A DNA stretch of 43,259 bases. Origin: an uncultured Prevotella sp. (GTDB lineage Bacteria; Bacteroidota; Bacteroidia; Bacteroidales; Bacteroidaceae). Of this stretch, positions 15,824 to 24,793 are shown piece by piece. Each line of letters begins with the position of its first letter. Position 1 is the stretch's first letter. Made by a program: the position numbers and the translations under genes. The notes beneath the pieces are model-generated. The model saw nothing but the letters and a program-made list of their open reading frames with translations. It was not told the DNA's origin and made no database searches. Where the stretch lies: the NCBI GenBank assembly GCA_946183415.1, contig CAMHAM010000021.1:1-43259 (forward strand), given 5' to 3'.

Positions 15824-16714
15824 ATGAAAGCATTTGTATTTCCCGGACAGGGAGCTCAGTTTGTAGGAATGGGTAAGGATCTTTACGAAACCAATCCGAT
15901 GGCAAAAGAACTTTTTGAGAAGGCTAATGAGATTCTCGGCTATCGCATCACCGACATCATGTTCGATGGTACCGATGAGGAGTTGAAGCAGACCAAGGTG
16001 ACTCAGCCTGCTGTATTCCTTCACAGCGTCATCTCTGCCCTCTGTATGGGTGATGCCTTCGATCCAAAGATGACCGCAGGTCACTCTCTGGGCGAATTCT
16101 CTGCTCTCACTGCTGCCGGTGCTCTCAGTTTTGAGGATGGTCTGAAACTGGTCTATGCCCGTGCCATGGCTATGCAGAAGGCTTGTGAGGCTCAGCCCTC
16201 AACGATGGCCGCTATCATCGCTCTACCAGATGAGAAGATAGAGGAGGTCTGTGCAGAGGTCAGCAAACTGGGTAAGGGTGTGGTCGTTCCTGCCAACTAT
16301 AACTGCCCTGGTCAGCTCGTGATCTCAGGTAATGTTGAGGCTGTCGAGGAGGCTTGTGAGCAGCTCAAGGCAGCCGGTGCTAAGCGTGCCCTTGTTCTGA
16401 AGGTGGGCGGTGCATTCCACTCTCCGCTGATGCAGCCTGCAAAGGATGAGCTTCAGGCTGCTATCGAGGCCACAGAGATCAAGACCCCCAAGTGTCCTGT
16501 TTACCAGAATGTAGATGCCAAGCCTCATACTGATCCCGTTGAGATCAAGGCAAACCTCATCGCTCAGCTCACCAGCTCAGTACGTTGGACTCAGAGTGTG
16601 CAGAATATGATTGCCGACGGTGCCGACGACTTCACGGAATGCGGACCTGGTAAGGCCCTTCAGGGTATGATTGTTAAGATTAACAAAGAAGTTTCTGCCC
16701 ATGGCATCGAATAA
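15824..16714 (+). CDS. fabD: Malonyl-CoA:ACP transacylase
   Basis: This 296-aa enzyme moves malonyl groups from CoA to acyl carrier protein for fatty-acid synthesis. It shows FPGQGAQFVGMG near the N-terminus, the nucleophile in GHSLGEFSA (Ser88), VKVGGAFHSPLM (catalytic His near 196) and the typical ending DDFTECGPGKALQGMI. Length is standard. Its last 14 nt overlap the start of the GH13 amylase gene, indicating translational coupling between fatty-acid synthesis and glucan breakdown genes. Confidence 0.95.
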   Translation: MKAFVFPGQGAQFVGMGKDLYETNPMAKELFEKANEILGYRITDIMFDGTDEELKQTKVTQPAVFLHSVISALCMGDAFDPKMTAGHSLGEFSALTAAGALSFEDGLKLVYARAMAMQKACEAQPSTMAAIIALPDEKIEEVCAEVSKLGKGVVVPANYNCPGQLVISGNVEAVEEACEQLKAAGAKRALVLKVGGAFHSPLMQPAKDELQAAIEATEIKTPKCPVYQNVDAKPHTDPVEIKANLIAQLTSSVRWTQSVQNMIADGADDFTECGPGKALQGMIVKINKEVSAHGIE

Positions 16715-18359
16715 GATTGTCCTTTATCAGATTTTTACACGCCTCTATGGCAATCGCAATACCACCCGCAAGGAGAATGGTACGCTGGCCGAGAATGGCT
16801 GTGGTAAACTGAATGACTTCACGCCCACTGTCCTGAAACAAATCAGGCAGATGGGCGTGAGCCATATTTGGTACACAGGTGTCATCCGTCATGCCACTCA
16901 GACTGATTATTCTACCTATGGTATTCCTCGGAATCATCCCGCAGTGGTGAAGGGTAGGGCTGGCTCGCCTTATGCGATCACTGACTACTATGATATTGAC
17001 CCTGATCTTGCAGTCGACGTTAACCAGCGTATGCAGGAGTTCGAAGCATTGGTCGAGCGCACGCATAAGGCTGGTATGAAAGTCATCATCGACTTTGTGC
17101 CCAACCACGTAGCTCGTCAGTATCACTCTATCTGCAAACCTGACGGTTTGAAGGATCTTGGTCAAGACGATGATCCCACTCAGGGCTTCTCGCCACAGAA
17201 TAATTTCTACTATTGCCCGGGGCAGCGCTTTTCCCCTTACTTCGACCTCTATCACGGTGAGGTGGAACCCTATTTCGAAGAGCCTGCCAAGGCCACGGGT
17301 AACGACTGTTTCCACAATGCGCCGGGCATGAACGACTGGTACGAGACGGTGAAGCTCAACTATGGACTCGACTACTATGCAGGTCGTGTGGGCCACTTCA
17401 ATCCCATCCCCGATACCTGGGGCAAGATGACGGATATCCTGCTCTTTTGGGCTCGTAAGGGGGTCGATGGCTTCCGCTGTGATATGGCAGAGATGGTACC
17501 AGTTGAGTTCTGGCACTGGGCCACAGATAAGGTGAAGTATGTCCACCCCGACATCATCTTCATCGGCGAGGTCTATAACCCAGCAGAATACCGTAACTAC
17601 CTGTCGGCTGGTTTTGACTACCTCTATGACAAGGTGGGTATGTACGACACGGTGCGCGAGGTGATGCGCGGCTGTCAGTCAACACATGCCATTACAGGTG
17701 CCTGGCAGCAGACGGATGATATCCGCGACCACATGCTCTATTTCCTCGAGAATCACGACGAACAGCGCATTGCCAGTTCCTTCTTCGCAGCCAATGCCCG
17801 CAAAGGTGTGCCAGGTCTCGTTGTCTCAGCCCTTCTCCAGAAGAACCCTCTCATGATCTACGCAGGTCAGGAGTATGGTGAGCCGGGTATGGATTGTGAG
17901 GGTTTCAGTGGTCATGACGGTCGTACCACCATCTTCGATTACTGGAGTGTTGACACCCTCGTGCGTGCTGCCTCTCGCAAGCTCACGAAGGACGAGAAAG
18001 CACTCAAGGAGATGTATGACAAGATTATCGCGATTGCCACTACCGAGAAGGCGGTGGTCGAGGGTGTCTCTTTCGACCTCATGTATGTCAACGGTGACAC
18101 GCATCAGCAGTATGCTTTCCTCCGCAAGGCAGGCTCAGAGGTGCTGCTCGTGGTAGCCAATTTCAGCGAATTGCCCGCCACGATGGATGTAACTATCCCA
18201 GCCCATGCCTTTGACTATCTGAAACTCAAGGAGAAGAAGGGGGCTGCCTTTACCGACCTGCTCAGTGGCCGTGAGTTCAAGCGTCCTCTCCTGCGCGATG
18301 GGGCTGTTACCGTCGACCTCGATCCTTTGGGGGCTGTAGTTCTGAAATTCAAAGCTTAG
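16701..18359 (+). CDS. GH13 alpha-amylase family protein
   Basis: This 552-aa glycoside hydrolase of family 13 has the conserved blocks DFVPNHVAR, GFRCDMAEM (nucleophile Asp about 261), FIGEVY (acid/base Glu about 290) and FLENHDEQR (third carboxylate near 353). A C-terminal beta domain follows. No signal peptide is visible, so it probably acts on cytosolic glycogen or maltodextrins, matching the nearby glycogen genes. ATG 16701 (MASNKIVLYQIF) is preferred over ATG 16671, which would overlap fabD by 44 nt and add a non-family N-terminus. Exact substrate specificity cannot be read from sequence. Confidence 0.9.
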   Translation: MASNKIVLYQIFTRLYGNRNTTRKENGTLAENGCGKLNDFTPTVLKQIRQMGVSHIWYTGVIRHATQTDYSTYGIPRNHPAVVKGRAGSPYAITDYYDIDPDLAVDVNQRMQEFEALVERTHKAGMKVIIDFVPNHVARQYHSICKPDGLKDLGQDDDPTQGFSPQNNFYYCPGQRFSPYFDLYHGEVEPYFEEPAKATGNDCFHNAPGMNDWYETVKLNYGLDYYAGRVGHFNPIPDTWGKMTDILLFWARKGVDGFRCDMAEMVPVEFWHWATDKVKYVHPDIIFIGEVYNPAEYRNYLSAGFDYLYDKVGMYDTVREVMRGCQSTHAITGAWQQTDDIRDHMLYFLENHDEQRIASSFFAANARKGVPGLVVSALLQKNPLMIYAGQEYGEPGMDCEGFSGHDGRTTIFDYWSVDTLVRAASRKLTKDEKALKEMYDKIIAIATTEKAVVEGVSFDLMYVNGDTHQQYAFLRKAGSEVLLVVANFSELPATMDVTIPAHAFDYLKLKEKKGAAFTDLLSGREFKRPLLRDGAVTVDLDPLGAVVLKFKA

Positions 18360-18364
18360 GAGTG

Positions 18365-18829
18365 ATGGCTGATTATATCTTAAACGAGCACAATAAGGAA
18401 GAGTTTCCTCCTGCACATACGGCGGAGCATTTGCTCAATCAGACAATGATCCGGCTCTTCGGTTGTGAGCGTTCATACAATGCCCATATCGAGCGTAAAA
18501 AGAGCAAGATGAGCTTCCACCTCGATCACAAACCCTCGCGCCAGGAAGAAAAGGAGATCGAGCGCCGCATGCAGGAACTGATTGATGAGGATTTGCCTGT
18601 CATCTTCGAGTTTGTGTCGCGCGACGAACTGCCCGAGGAGGTTGATCCTAGTCGTTTGCCTGAAGATGCTTCCGACACCATCCGCCTTGTGCGGATCGGC
18701 GATTACGACGTCTGTCCATGTATAGGCCGTCATGTCCGCAGCACTTCCCAGATAGGGCGCTTCGAAATGCTCGGTACCAACTGGGATGAGCATGAACGCT
18801 CCTTCAGGGTTCGTTTCAAGATAGTCTGA
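18365..18829 (+). CDS. AlaX-like alanyl-tRNA editing domain protein
   Basis: This 154-aa stand-alone protein resembles the editing domain of alanyl-tRNA synthetase. It has the metal-binding HTAEH (HxxxH, about residues 19-23) and CIGRH (CxxxH, about 119-123) motifs. AlaX proteins hydrolyse mischarged Ser- or Gly-tRNA(Ala). It is short, like type I AlaX, but some motifs are altered, so another hydrolase role is possible. ATG 18365 is preceded directly by an in-frame GTG. It starts 5 bp after the amylase stop and is likely the last gene of the fabD transcript, before the terminator at 18846-18875. Confidence 0.75.
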   Translation: MADYILNEHNKEEFPPAHTAEHLLNQTMIRLFGCERSYNAHIERKKSKMSFHLDHKPSRQEEKEIERRMQELIDEDLPVIFEFVSRDELPEEVDPSRLPEDASDTIRLVRIGDYDVCPCIGRHVRSTSQIGRFEMLGTNWDEHERSFRVRFKIV

Positions 18830-18845
18830 GATGGTTTGAATCAAC

Positions 18846-18875
18846 AAGAAATCCCGCCAATCGGCGGGATTTCTT
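18846..18875. terminator. Bidirectional terminator
   Basis: A perfect stem, AAGAAATCCCGCC with GGCGGGATTTCTT, around an AATC loop. It lies between the convergent AlaX-like and EEP genes and reaches the EEP stop codon at 18874. Confidence 0.85.
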
Positions 18876-19941
18876 ATTCTTGTTTGTTGAGGGCGATCTT
18901 CATGAAAACTGGGTAGTGGTCTGAGTAGCTTAGCTCGCGCTTGTAATAGCTGAGTCCCTCCATGCCCTTGTCATGGAAGATATAGTCGATACGGACAGCC
19001 TTCTTCCCTCGGAAGGTGTACATAAAACCGCTGCCGCACTCCGTGAAGCCATCGACCTTGTCGCCCAGCATGGTATTATAAACATACGAGTAGGGTACAT
19101 CGTTGAAGTCACCGCATACAATAATCGGAGCCTCACTCTCACGCATGTCCATCGCAAGGACATTGGCCTGTCCTGAACGGGCAATCATGCCGAGGGTGTA
19201 GTTGCCATAAAAAGCCCGGATAAGGGCATTGCCCTCTACCTCCACTCCGCGTGCCTCAACCTTGGCAGCCTTGTGGAGGGTACTGTTGATACCAGTCGTC
19301 TCAAGGTGGGCATTGTACACACGAATAATCTGGTCGTTCACATCGATTTCAGCCCACATGGCACTGTTGTTGGTCATCTCAAAATTGAGATTCTTGAAGT
19401 TCTTGATGGGGAAACGGCTATAGATGACCATGTCGCTCTCACCGACGGCCATATAAGGGAAATAGTCTTTGTACGAATCAGAGTTCTTCTTATCGCCACT
19501 ATGGTCATTATACTCCTGGAAGCATACGATATCAACCTTCTGTTTCTTCATCTCTGAGAGGATGTCCTGGGCGATGAAGCCTGATGTCTCACGACTGAAC
19601 ATGGCCACGTTGTAAGAGGCAATCTTGATACCTGGCTTCTTGTCTGCGTCTTCATCGAGCGATCCGAACTGATAGAGGGTGCCGATGTAAGGGATACAGC
19701 AGAGCAAAGTGATGAAGGGGATGAGGGCCCAGTGCCAACGCCTCATAATAAGCCAATAGATGAGGAAGATGACATTGCCTATGATGAGTACTGGCAGTGC
19801 ATAGACAAGCATGGCGCGGGCCGTATTGCCTGCAGGTTGAACTTCACCACCGAAGATACCTGTGAACGTAAAGATCATTAGGAGCACGGTGATAATAAGG
19901 ATGGTGAACGAGAAGTATTTCTGTACAGCAAGTTTACCCAT
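18874..19941 (-). CDS. Membrane-anchored endonuclease/exonuclease/phosphatase family protein
   Basis: The 355-aa protein has three hydrophobic segments in the first 95 residues and then an EEP-fold catalytic domain: KIASYNVAMFSRE, VDIVCFQEYN (Glu), VYNAHLETTG, CGDFNDVPYSYVY, RIDYIFHD and SYSDHYPVFM. This fold includes DNases, sphingomyelinases and inositol phosphatases; the membrane-anchored form in Bacteroidetes has no firm substrate. The gene starts 33 bp after the histidine kinase stop, so they are probably one leftward operon. Confidence 0.85.
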   Translation of the reverse strand: MGKLAVQKYFSFTILIITVLLMIFTFTGIFGGEVQPAGNTARAMLVYALPVLIIGNVIFLIYWLIMRRWHWALIPFITLLCCIPYIGTLYQFGSLDEDADKKPGIKIASYNVAMFSRETSGFIAQDILSEMKKQKVDIVCFQEYNDHSGDKKNSDSYKDYFPYMAVGESDMVIYSRFPIKNFKNLNFEMTNNSAMWAEIDVNDQIIRVYNAHLETTGINSTLHKAAKVEARGVEVEGNALIRAFYGNYTLGMIARSGQANVLAMDMRESEAPIIVCGDFNDVPYSYVYNTMLGDKVDGFTECGSGFMYTFRGKKAVRIDYIFHDKGMEGLSYYKRELSYSDHYPVFMKIALNKQE

Positions 19942-19974
19942 AATTCGTAAGTATTTATAAAGGGGAATTGTTGA

Positions 19975-21225
19975 TTATTCATCAAGATATTTCCGCACCA
20001 TTTCGATGAGGTTCTCCACCTTGAATGGTTTGGCCATAAACTGATCACAGCCTGCATTCTTGGCATCACGGATATTCTCTTCGAAAGCATAGGCGCTGAG
20101 AGCCACTACAGGCGTGTCGCACACCTCCTTGATGATGCGCGTAGCGTCGAGACCGTTCATCTCAGGCATACGGATATCCATCAGGATGAGGTCGGGTTTC
20201 TCTTCTTCATTGATGGTGACTGCCTCAATACCGTTGTGGGCACGCAACAGACGGTAGCGCTTCTGCAGCACAATCTTTACCAACTCATAGTTGCTGTCCT
20301 CATCTTCGGCTACGAGGATGGTCTTCTTATTGAGCGCATCAGGACGCCCGCTGACACGGATAGTGCGCACATTGGTAGTGGTGGTCTTGTTCTGGTCACG
20401 ACCACCTATTGAACCTTCGAAGGGGAAGGTAAAGGTGAAGGTGGAACCCTGTCCGAGAGTCGATTCTACAGCAATCTTTCCTCCGAGCTTCTCAACGATG
20501 ATCTTACAGAGGGGGAGTCCCAGTCCATACCCATTGTTGGAGGTCTCTGCATCGCGTGACACATAGGTCTCGAATATGTGCTCGAGATCGTTAGGAGCAA
20601 TACCAGAGCCTGTGTCAGAGACGAAGAACTCGATATTGGCGCCGTCGTCTGTCAGACGGTATCCGTAGGTGATGCTGCCACTGGGCGTATGCTTGAGTGA
20701 ATTGCTGATCAGATTAGAGAATACCTGTGTCAGACGGTTGGCATCTGTATTGAAGGCAACAGCCATCGTAGGCTTGTTCCAGATGAGTTTCAAGGTGTCC
20801 GGACAGCGGAACTTGAAAATGTTCTTGATACCGTCACAGAGCTCGTTGAGGTCGGTATTGCTCTTTTTCATTACAATCTCACCCGACTCTACACGTGAGA
20901 GGTCGAGAATCTCATTGACCAAACTCATCAGGCGGTTGTTATTGCTCTCGATAATTTCGAAGAACTTCATGCGGTCTTCCTGAGAGTCAGTTTCTACAAT
21001 GACACGTGAAAAGCCCTCGATGGCATTGAGTGGCGTGCGTATTTCATGGCTCATGTTGGCAAGGAAGAGCGACTTCATCTTGCTGGCTTTCTCAGCATTC
21101 TTAGCCTTCTCCTCGTATTCCTTCAGCTTTTTATTGGCAATGGCCAACTGCTCTTGCGCAAGCATCAGGCGCCGGTTGGCATCTGCATATTTCTGAAGTA
21201 ATATTTCTTTCTCGTCTTTCTCCAT
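19975..21225 (-). CDS. Hybrid histidine kinase with receiver domain, soluble
   Basis: The 416-aa protein starts with a coiled coil of about 48 residues (QLAIANKKLKEYEEKAKNAE). A HisKA domain follows with the phosphoacceptor in MSHEIRTPLN (His60), then a HATPase domain (DTGSGIAPNDLEHIFE, NGYGLGLPL) and a C-terminal receiver (LVAEDEDSNYELV, LMDIRMPEMNG with Asp about 350, AKPF). There is no membrane segment and no recognisable sensor domain, so input must come through a partner or the coiled coil. No output regulator lies next to it. A promoter TATCTTTG (21255-21262, minus strand) precedes it. Confidence 0.9.
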   Translation of the reverse strand: MEKDEKEILLQKYADANRRLMLAQEQLAIANKKLKEYEEKAKNAEKASKMKSLFLANMSHEIRTPLNAIEGFSRVIVETDSQEDRMKFFEIIESNNNRLMSLVNEILDLSRVESGEIVMKKSNTDLNELCDGIKNIFKFRCPDTLKLIWNKPTMAVAFNTDANRLTQVFSNLISNSLKHTPSGSITYGYRLTDDGANIEFFVSDTGSGIAPNDLEHIFETYVSRDAETSNNGYGLGLPLCKIIVEKLGGKIAVESTLGQGSTFTFTFPFEGSIGGRDQNKTTTTNVRTIRVSGRPDALNKKTILVAEDEDSNYELVKIVLQKRYRLLRAHNGIEAVTINEEEKPDLILMDIRMPEMNGLDATRIIKEVCDTPVVALSAYAFEENIRDAKNAGCDQFMAKPFKVENLIEMVRKYLDE

Positions 21226-21254
21226 TATTATTCGTCAAAAACGCATATTCGGGG

Positions 21255-21262
21255 CAAAGATA
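21255..21262 (-). promoter_or_regulatory. -7 promoter element of the histidine kinase operon
   Basis: TATCTTTG followed by GCCCC on the minus strand, about 30 nt before ATG 21225. Confidence 0.65.
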
Positions 21263-21301
21263 CGAATAAAAAATAGAACAAAAGAATTTTTTAATAATTT
21301 T

Positions 21302-22486
21302 TTAACTTCTTCTTGCTTTTTCCCATGCACCGCTCTTGCCATGGGTACACAAATAGGCCATTCCACGGAACACGTTGATGTTCATGAACACAAAGTAATA
21401 GGCGGTGTAGAGCAACTTGTTCTTGTGTCCTTGGTAATCGAGCCACCACCCAGCAAAGGCCATAAGATAGAACAGCAGCTGCAGTAAGAGCGTGACAGTG
21501 TAGAATATACCTGCATTGTTGAAAACTAATAATATGTTGACAATCAACAAGGTAACCAGTGCTATTGGGGTGACGCTCCATCGGAGTACACGATGGCTGA
21601 TATACTGGAAAGCCACGAGCGGCTGATGCAGGGGATTGAGCATGCTCCTCAACCACCAGATGCTCTGCAGACCACCTGCAGCGATGCGGCGCTTACGCTT
21701 TGACTCCTCGAAAATGTTGGCTGAGCCGTATTCGAGGGCATAAGCATCGGGCGTATAGGCGATGCGCTTGCCGGCCTGTACAATATACATTGACATCATG
21801 AAATCGTCGAGCAGTGCCTCGTCGGGTACTTCCTGCACGAGGTTGGGGTCAATGGCATAGAGCTCCCCGGCAGCACCCATGGCAGAATAGAGCTCGCTGT
21901 CCCATTTTTTCAAAGTACTCTCATAGCGCCAGTAGAGGCCTTCGCCCTCAGCAGCCATCTCACCTTCCTTACGGGCTGCCACGCGCTTCTCACCTGACAC
22001 ACAACCCACGGTGGGATCCATGAACAGACGTGCAATCTCGCGCATGGCACCTGGATTAATCATCGTGTTGGCATCAGTAAAGGCCACATAACGGGTCTTC
22101 AACTCCTGCAGACCGTGCTTGAGAGCTGCAGTCTTACCTCTCCGCTCGGGCGAGAAGACGATGTCAACATCAGGATAAGCCTTCAGCAACTCGTTGGTAC
22201 GGTCGTTGCTGCCATCTGTGACCCACATGATGCGGAACTTGTTGCGGGGATAATCAAGAGCCAACGTGTTTTCCATCTTATCAGCGACCACGTCTTCCTC
22301 ATTATAGGCACAGATCATCAGGGTGAGGGTAGGAAGATCTTCGTCAGCCGGGAGAGCGGTCTTCAGGGGTTTCCCCTTGAAGAGCCGTTTCAGCCGGATG
22401 ATGAAGTATAACAGTATTCCGTAACCGATGTAGGTGTAGAACACGATGAGCAACATGGCCCAGAACAGGATTTTCAGTGTAAGCAT
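21302..22486 (-). CDS. Membrane glycosyltransferase, family 2
   Basis: The 394-aa protein has an N-terminal membrane segment, a cytosolic GT2 domain and two or three C-terminal membrane segments. Motifs: LMICAYNEEDVVADK, VTDGSNDRT, FTDANTMINPGAM (DxD-like), DEALLDDFMMSM (catalytic acid region) and GGLQSIWWL, which takes the place of the QxxRW motif of cellulose-synthase-like enzymes. It probably adds or polymerises a sugar for a surface polysaccharide; donor and product unknown. It starts 17 bp after the RNase G stop, which suggests co-transcription. Confidence 0.87.
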   Translation of the reverse strand: MLTLKILFWAMLLIVFYTYIGYGILLYFIIRLKRLFKGKPLKTALPADEDLPTLTLMICAYNEEDVVADKMENTLALDYPRNKFRIMWVTDGSNDRTNELLKAYPDVDIVFSPERRGKTAALKHGLQELKTRYVAFTDANTMINPGAMREIARLFMDPTVGCVSGEKRVAARKEGEMAAEGEGLYWRYESTLKKWDSELYSAMGAAGELYAIDPNLVQEVPDEALLDDFMMSMYIVQAGKRIAYTPDAYALEYGSANIFEESKRKRRIAAGGLQSIWWLRSMLNPLHQPLVAFQYISHRVLRWSVTPIALVTLLIVNILLVFNNAGIFYTVTLLLQLLFYLMAFAGWWLDYQGHKNKLLYTAYYFVFMNINVFRGMAYLCTHGKSGAWEKARRS

Positions 22487-22503
22487 CGTCTTTTTCTGAG
22501 AGG

Positions 22504-24078
22504 TTACTTCGTTTCAATCTCTTCCTGCATGTCGATAAACTGCCTGTTGGCATCATAGAATTCATATTGCAGGAAGGCTAATTTCTGCGAGGAGATGATA
22601 CGCACACCGAGACCGTACTTCATCTGCCACTGGAGCTTCAGGCTGAAGATTCCCTGGTTGATGTAGGCAGCGACATAGGGGTGTACGTGCAGGTAGAACT
22701 TGCGGATTCCGATCTTGTTGACGAGGGTGTCAATCTTACTCTCTAAAGTATCCGTAAAGAGGATACTCGACTTAATGGTTCCTTTACCGAAACAGGTGGG
22801 GCAGGTCTCTTCGACATTGACGCTCATAGCCGGTCTGACACGCTGACGGGTGATCTGCATGAGTCCGAACTTCGACAGTGGCAGGATATTGTGCTTGGCG
22901 CGGTCCTTCTGCATGTTCTTACACATGCGCTCATAGAGCATCTGACGGTCTTCGGGCAACTTCATATCAATAAAGTCTACGATGATGATGCCTCCCATGT
23001 CGCGCAGTCGCAACTGTCGTGCCAGCTCGTCGGCTGCTCCGAGGTTAGTTTCCAAGGCATTGGCTTCCTGACCGTTTTCCTTCTTGATTCGCGTACCGCT
23101 GTTTACGTCTACCACATGCATGGCCTCTGTCGTCTCGATAATGAGATAAGCCCCGTGCTTGTAGTTGACGGTCTTGCCAAAGCCCGATTTCAGCTGTTTG
23201 GTCACATCGTAGTTGTCGAAGATAGGCACCGTACCGGTATAGAGTTTCACGATGTCCTTCTTCTCTGGTGCAATCAGCCCGAGGTAGTTCCTGATGTCCT
23301 CATAGATACCGCTGTCATTGACGTGAATGCCGTCATAGGTAGGATTGAACAGATCGCGAAGCAAAGCGACGGTTCGGCTTTCCTCCTCAAAGCACATCTG
23401 TGGGCGCTCGGTAGTTTTCTGTACCTTCGTGATACAATCCTCCCAGCGCTTCAAAAGAATCTTCATCTCGGCATCAAGCTCTGCTGCACGCTTGCCTTCA
23501 GCCACCGTACGCACGATGACACCGAAGTTCTTGGGCTTGATGCTCTGAATGAGCTGTTTCAGTCGGCTACGCTCTTCACTGCGTTTGATTTTCGTGGAAA
23601 CGGAAACGCTATCCTCGAAGGGTATCAGCACCAAGTATCGGCCTGCGAAACTGAGTTCGCATGTCAGGCGCGGACCTTTAGTGTTGATTGGCTCCTTGAT
23701 AATCTGTACGAGCACTTCCTGTCCCACCTTGAGGGTGTTGGCGATGCTGCCGTCTTTCTTGAGTTCGGGCTGGATGTGAGCTTTCTGAATAGGGTAGAGC
23801 TTCTTGCGGTCGCTCATGACCTGTTTCAGGTATTTATCGTAAGAGTTGAATTGAGTCCCCAGGTCGAGATAATGCAGAAAGGCCACGCGTTCAGCTCCGA
23901 CATCAACGAAACAAGCGTTGAGGCCAGGCATCAGCTTTTTCACTTTCGCCACATAGATGTTTCCTACCGAGAACGATGCCGTGCGCTGCTCCTGCTGGTA
24001 TTCCACCAGTTGCTTGTCTTCGAGCAGGGCAATGGAGATGTCCTTCGGCTGCACATCAATGATAACTTCACTTGTCAT
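22504..24078 (-). CDS. rng: Ribonuclease G/E family protein
   Basis: The 524-aa endoribonuclease has an S1-like RNA-binding part near residues 35-130 (GNIYVAKVKKLMPGLNACFVDVG), the catalytic region GGIIIVDFIDMKLPEDR and the zinc-link motif CPTCFGKG. RNase G/E enzymes process rRNA and start mRNA decay. No long C-terminal degradosome scaffold is present, so it is RNase G-like. ATG 24078 (MTSEVIIDVQPKDISIALLE) gives the family-typical start; a longer ATG at 24159 adds a non-conserved extension. It follows the small basic protein and HU genes on the same strand. Confidence 0.93.
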   Translation of the reverse strand: MTSEVIIDVQPKDISIALLEDKQLVEYQQEQRTASFSVGNIYVAKVKKLMPGLNACFVDVGAERVAFLHYLDLGTQFNSYDKYLKQVMSDRKKLYPIQKAHIQPELKKDGSIANTLKVGQEVLVQIIKEPINTKGPRLTCELSFAGRYLVLIPFEDSVSVSTKIKRSEERSRLKQLIQSIKPKNFGVIVRTVAEGKRAAELDAEMKILLKRWEDCITKVQKTTERPQMCFEEESRTVALLRDLFNPTYDGIHVNDSGIYEDIRNYLGLIAPEKKDIVKLYTGTVPIFDNYDVTKQLKSGFGKTVNYKHGAYLIIETTEAMHVVDVNSGTRIKKENGQEANALETNLGAADELARQLRLRDMGGIIIVDFIDMKLPEDRQMLYERMCKNMQKDRAKHNILPLSKFGLMQITRQRVRPAMSVNVEETCPTCFGKGTIKSSILFTDTLESKIDTLVNKIGIRKFYLHVHPYVAAYINQGIFSLKLQWQMKYGLGVRIISSQKLAFLQYEFYDANRQFIDMQEEIETK

Positions 24079-24200
24079 TGTCTTTTTGCTTACTTTGACG
24101 GGGGGCGTCGTTAAAACTCGAAAGGGTGTGCTGCTATCCTTGAGGGGATTAGCGAACACACTCCTTTCATTTCTTTCTCTAAGTCACAGAGGGGCAAGGC

Positions 24201-24290
24201 TTACTTGCTCTTATGACGATTCTTGCGCAGTCTCTTCTTACGCTTGTGAGTAGCCATCTTGTGGCCCTTCTTCTTCTTTCCGTTTGGCAT
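24201..24290 (-). CDS. 29-aa basic protein, AURKAIP1/COX24-like
   Basis: A 29-residue frame, too short for most gene finders, encodes an extremely basic peptide: MPNGKKKK, then GHKMATHKRKKRLRKNRHKSK. It resembles the AURKAIP1/COX24 (mS38/bS22-like) small ribosomal proteins that Bacteroidetes often encode beside HU and RNase G. It likely binds the small ribosomal subunit; this is by family resemblance from memory. It lies 27 bp after the HU stop and about 120 bp before RNase G. Confidence 0.8.
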   Translation of the reverse strand: MPNGKKKKGHKMATHKRKKRLRKNRHKSK

Positions 24291-24317
24291 AATTCTAGAA
24301 TTTTATTAAAATGTTAA

Positions 24318-24593
24318 TTACTTCATTTTCTCGATAAAGCTCTTTGCCGGCTTAAATGCAGGGAAGTCGTGCGCATCGATAACCAGCGTCACATTCTTTG
24401 AGATATTGCGAGCGGTCTTCTTGGCGCGGTGCTTGACAACGAACGTGCCGAAGCCACGAAGATACACATTCTCCTTATTCTCAGCAAGACTCACGCGGAT
24501 TTCCTCCATGAATGCCTCTACAGTCATAGCAACATCTTTCTTTGCTACACCTGTCTGCTCGGCAATTTTGTTGATGATTTCTGCTTTTGTCAT
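24318..24593 (-). CDS. HU family DNA-binding protein
   Basis: The 91-aa protein begins MTKAEIINKIAEQTG and contains the DNA-bending arm region (NVYLRGFGTFVVKHRAKKTARNISKN). HU dimers bend and compact DNA. Length is typical. It is first in the order HU, AURKAIP1-like, RNase G, led by a -7 element at 24652-24659. A different, longer HU-like gene lies at 39313-39699. Confidence 0.93.
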   Translation of the reverse strand: MTKAEIINKIAEQTGVAKKDVAMTVEAFMEEIRVSLAENKENVYLRGFGTFVVKHRAKKTARNISKNVTLVIDAHDFPAFKPAKSFIEKMK

Positions 24594-24651
24594 TTCTCTT
24601 TTGCTTATATATTAATAATGTGAAAACTCGAATTTCTTCGATTTCGGGTTG

Positions 24652-24659
24652 CAAAGTTA
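24652..24659 (-). promoter_or_regulatory. -7 promoter element of HU
   Basis: TAACTTTG followed by CAACC on the minus strand, about 60 nt before ATG 24593. Confidence 0.6.
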
Positions 24660-24742
24660 CTAATTTTCAACAGATTACCGAAATATTTCCCGATTTTTTT
24701 TCAAAAAAAGATGATTTTCGCCTCACTTTGCCTCCTTTTTTG

Positions 24743-24750
24743 TATCTTTG
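24743..24750 (+). promoter_or_regulatory. -7 promoter element of ettA
   Basis: TATCTTTG followed by CACC, with a leader of about 37 nt to ATG 24794. It is divergent from the HU promoter. Confidence 0.65.
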
Positions 24751-24793
24751 CACCATAAAAAGAAGAATTAATGACCCTTAACAACCCAAAATT

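Noticed and set aside
22891..24114. 407-aa frame opposite RNase G
   Set aside because: It is a shadow frame caused by codon use of the RNase G gene.
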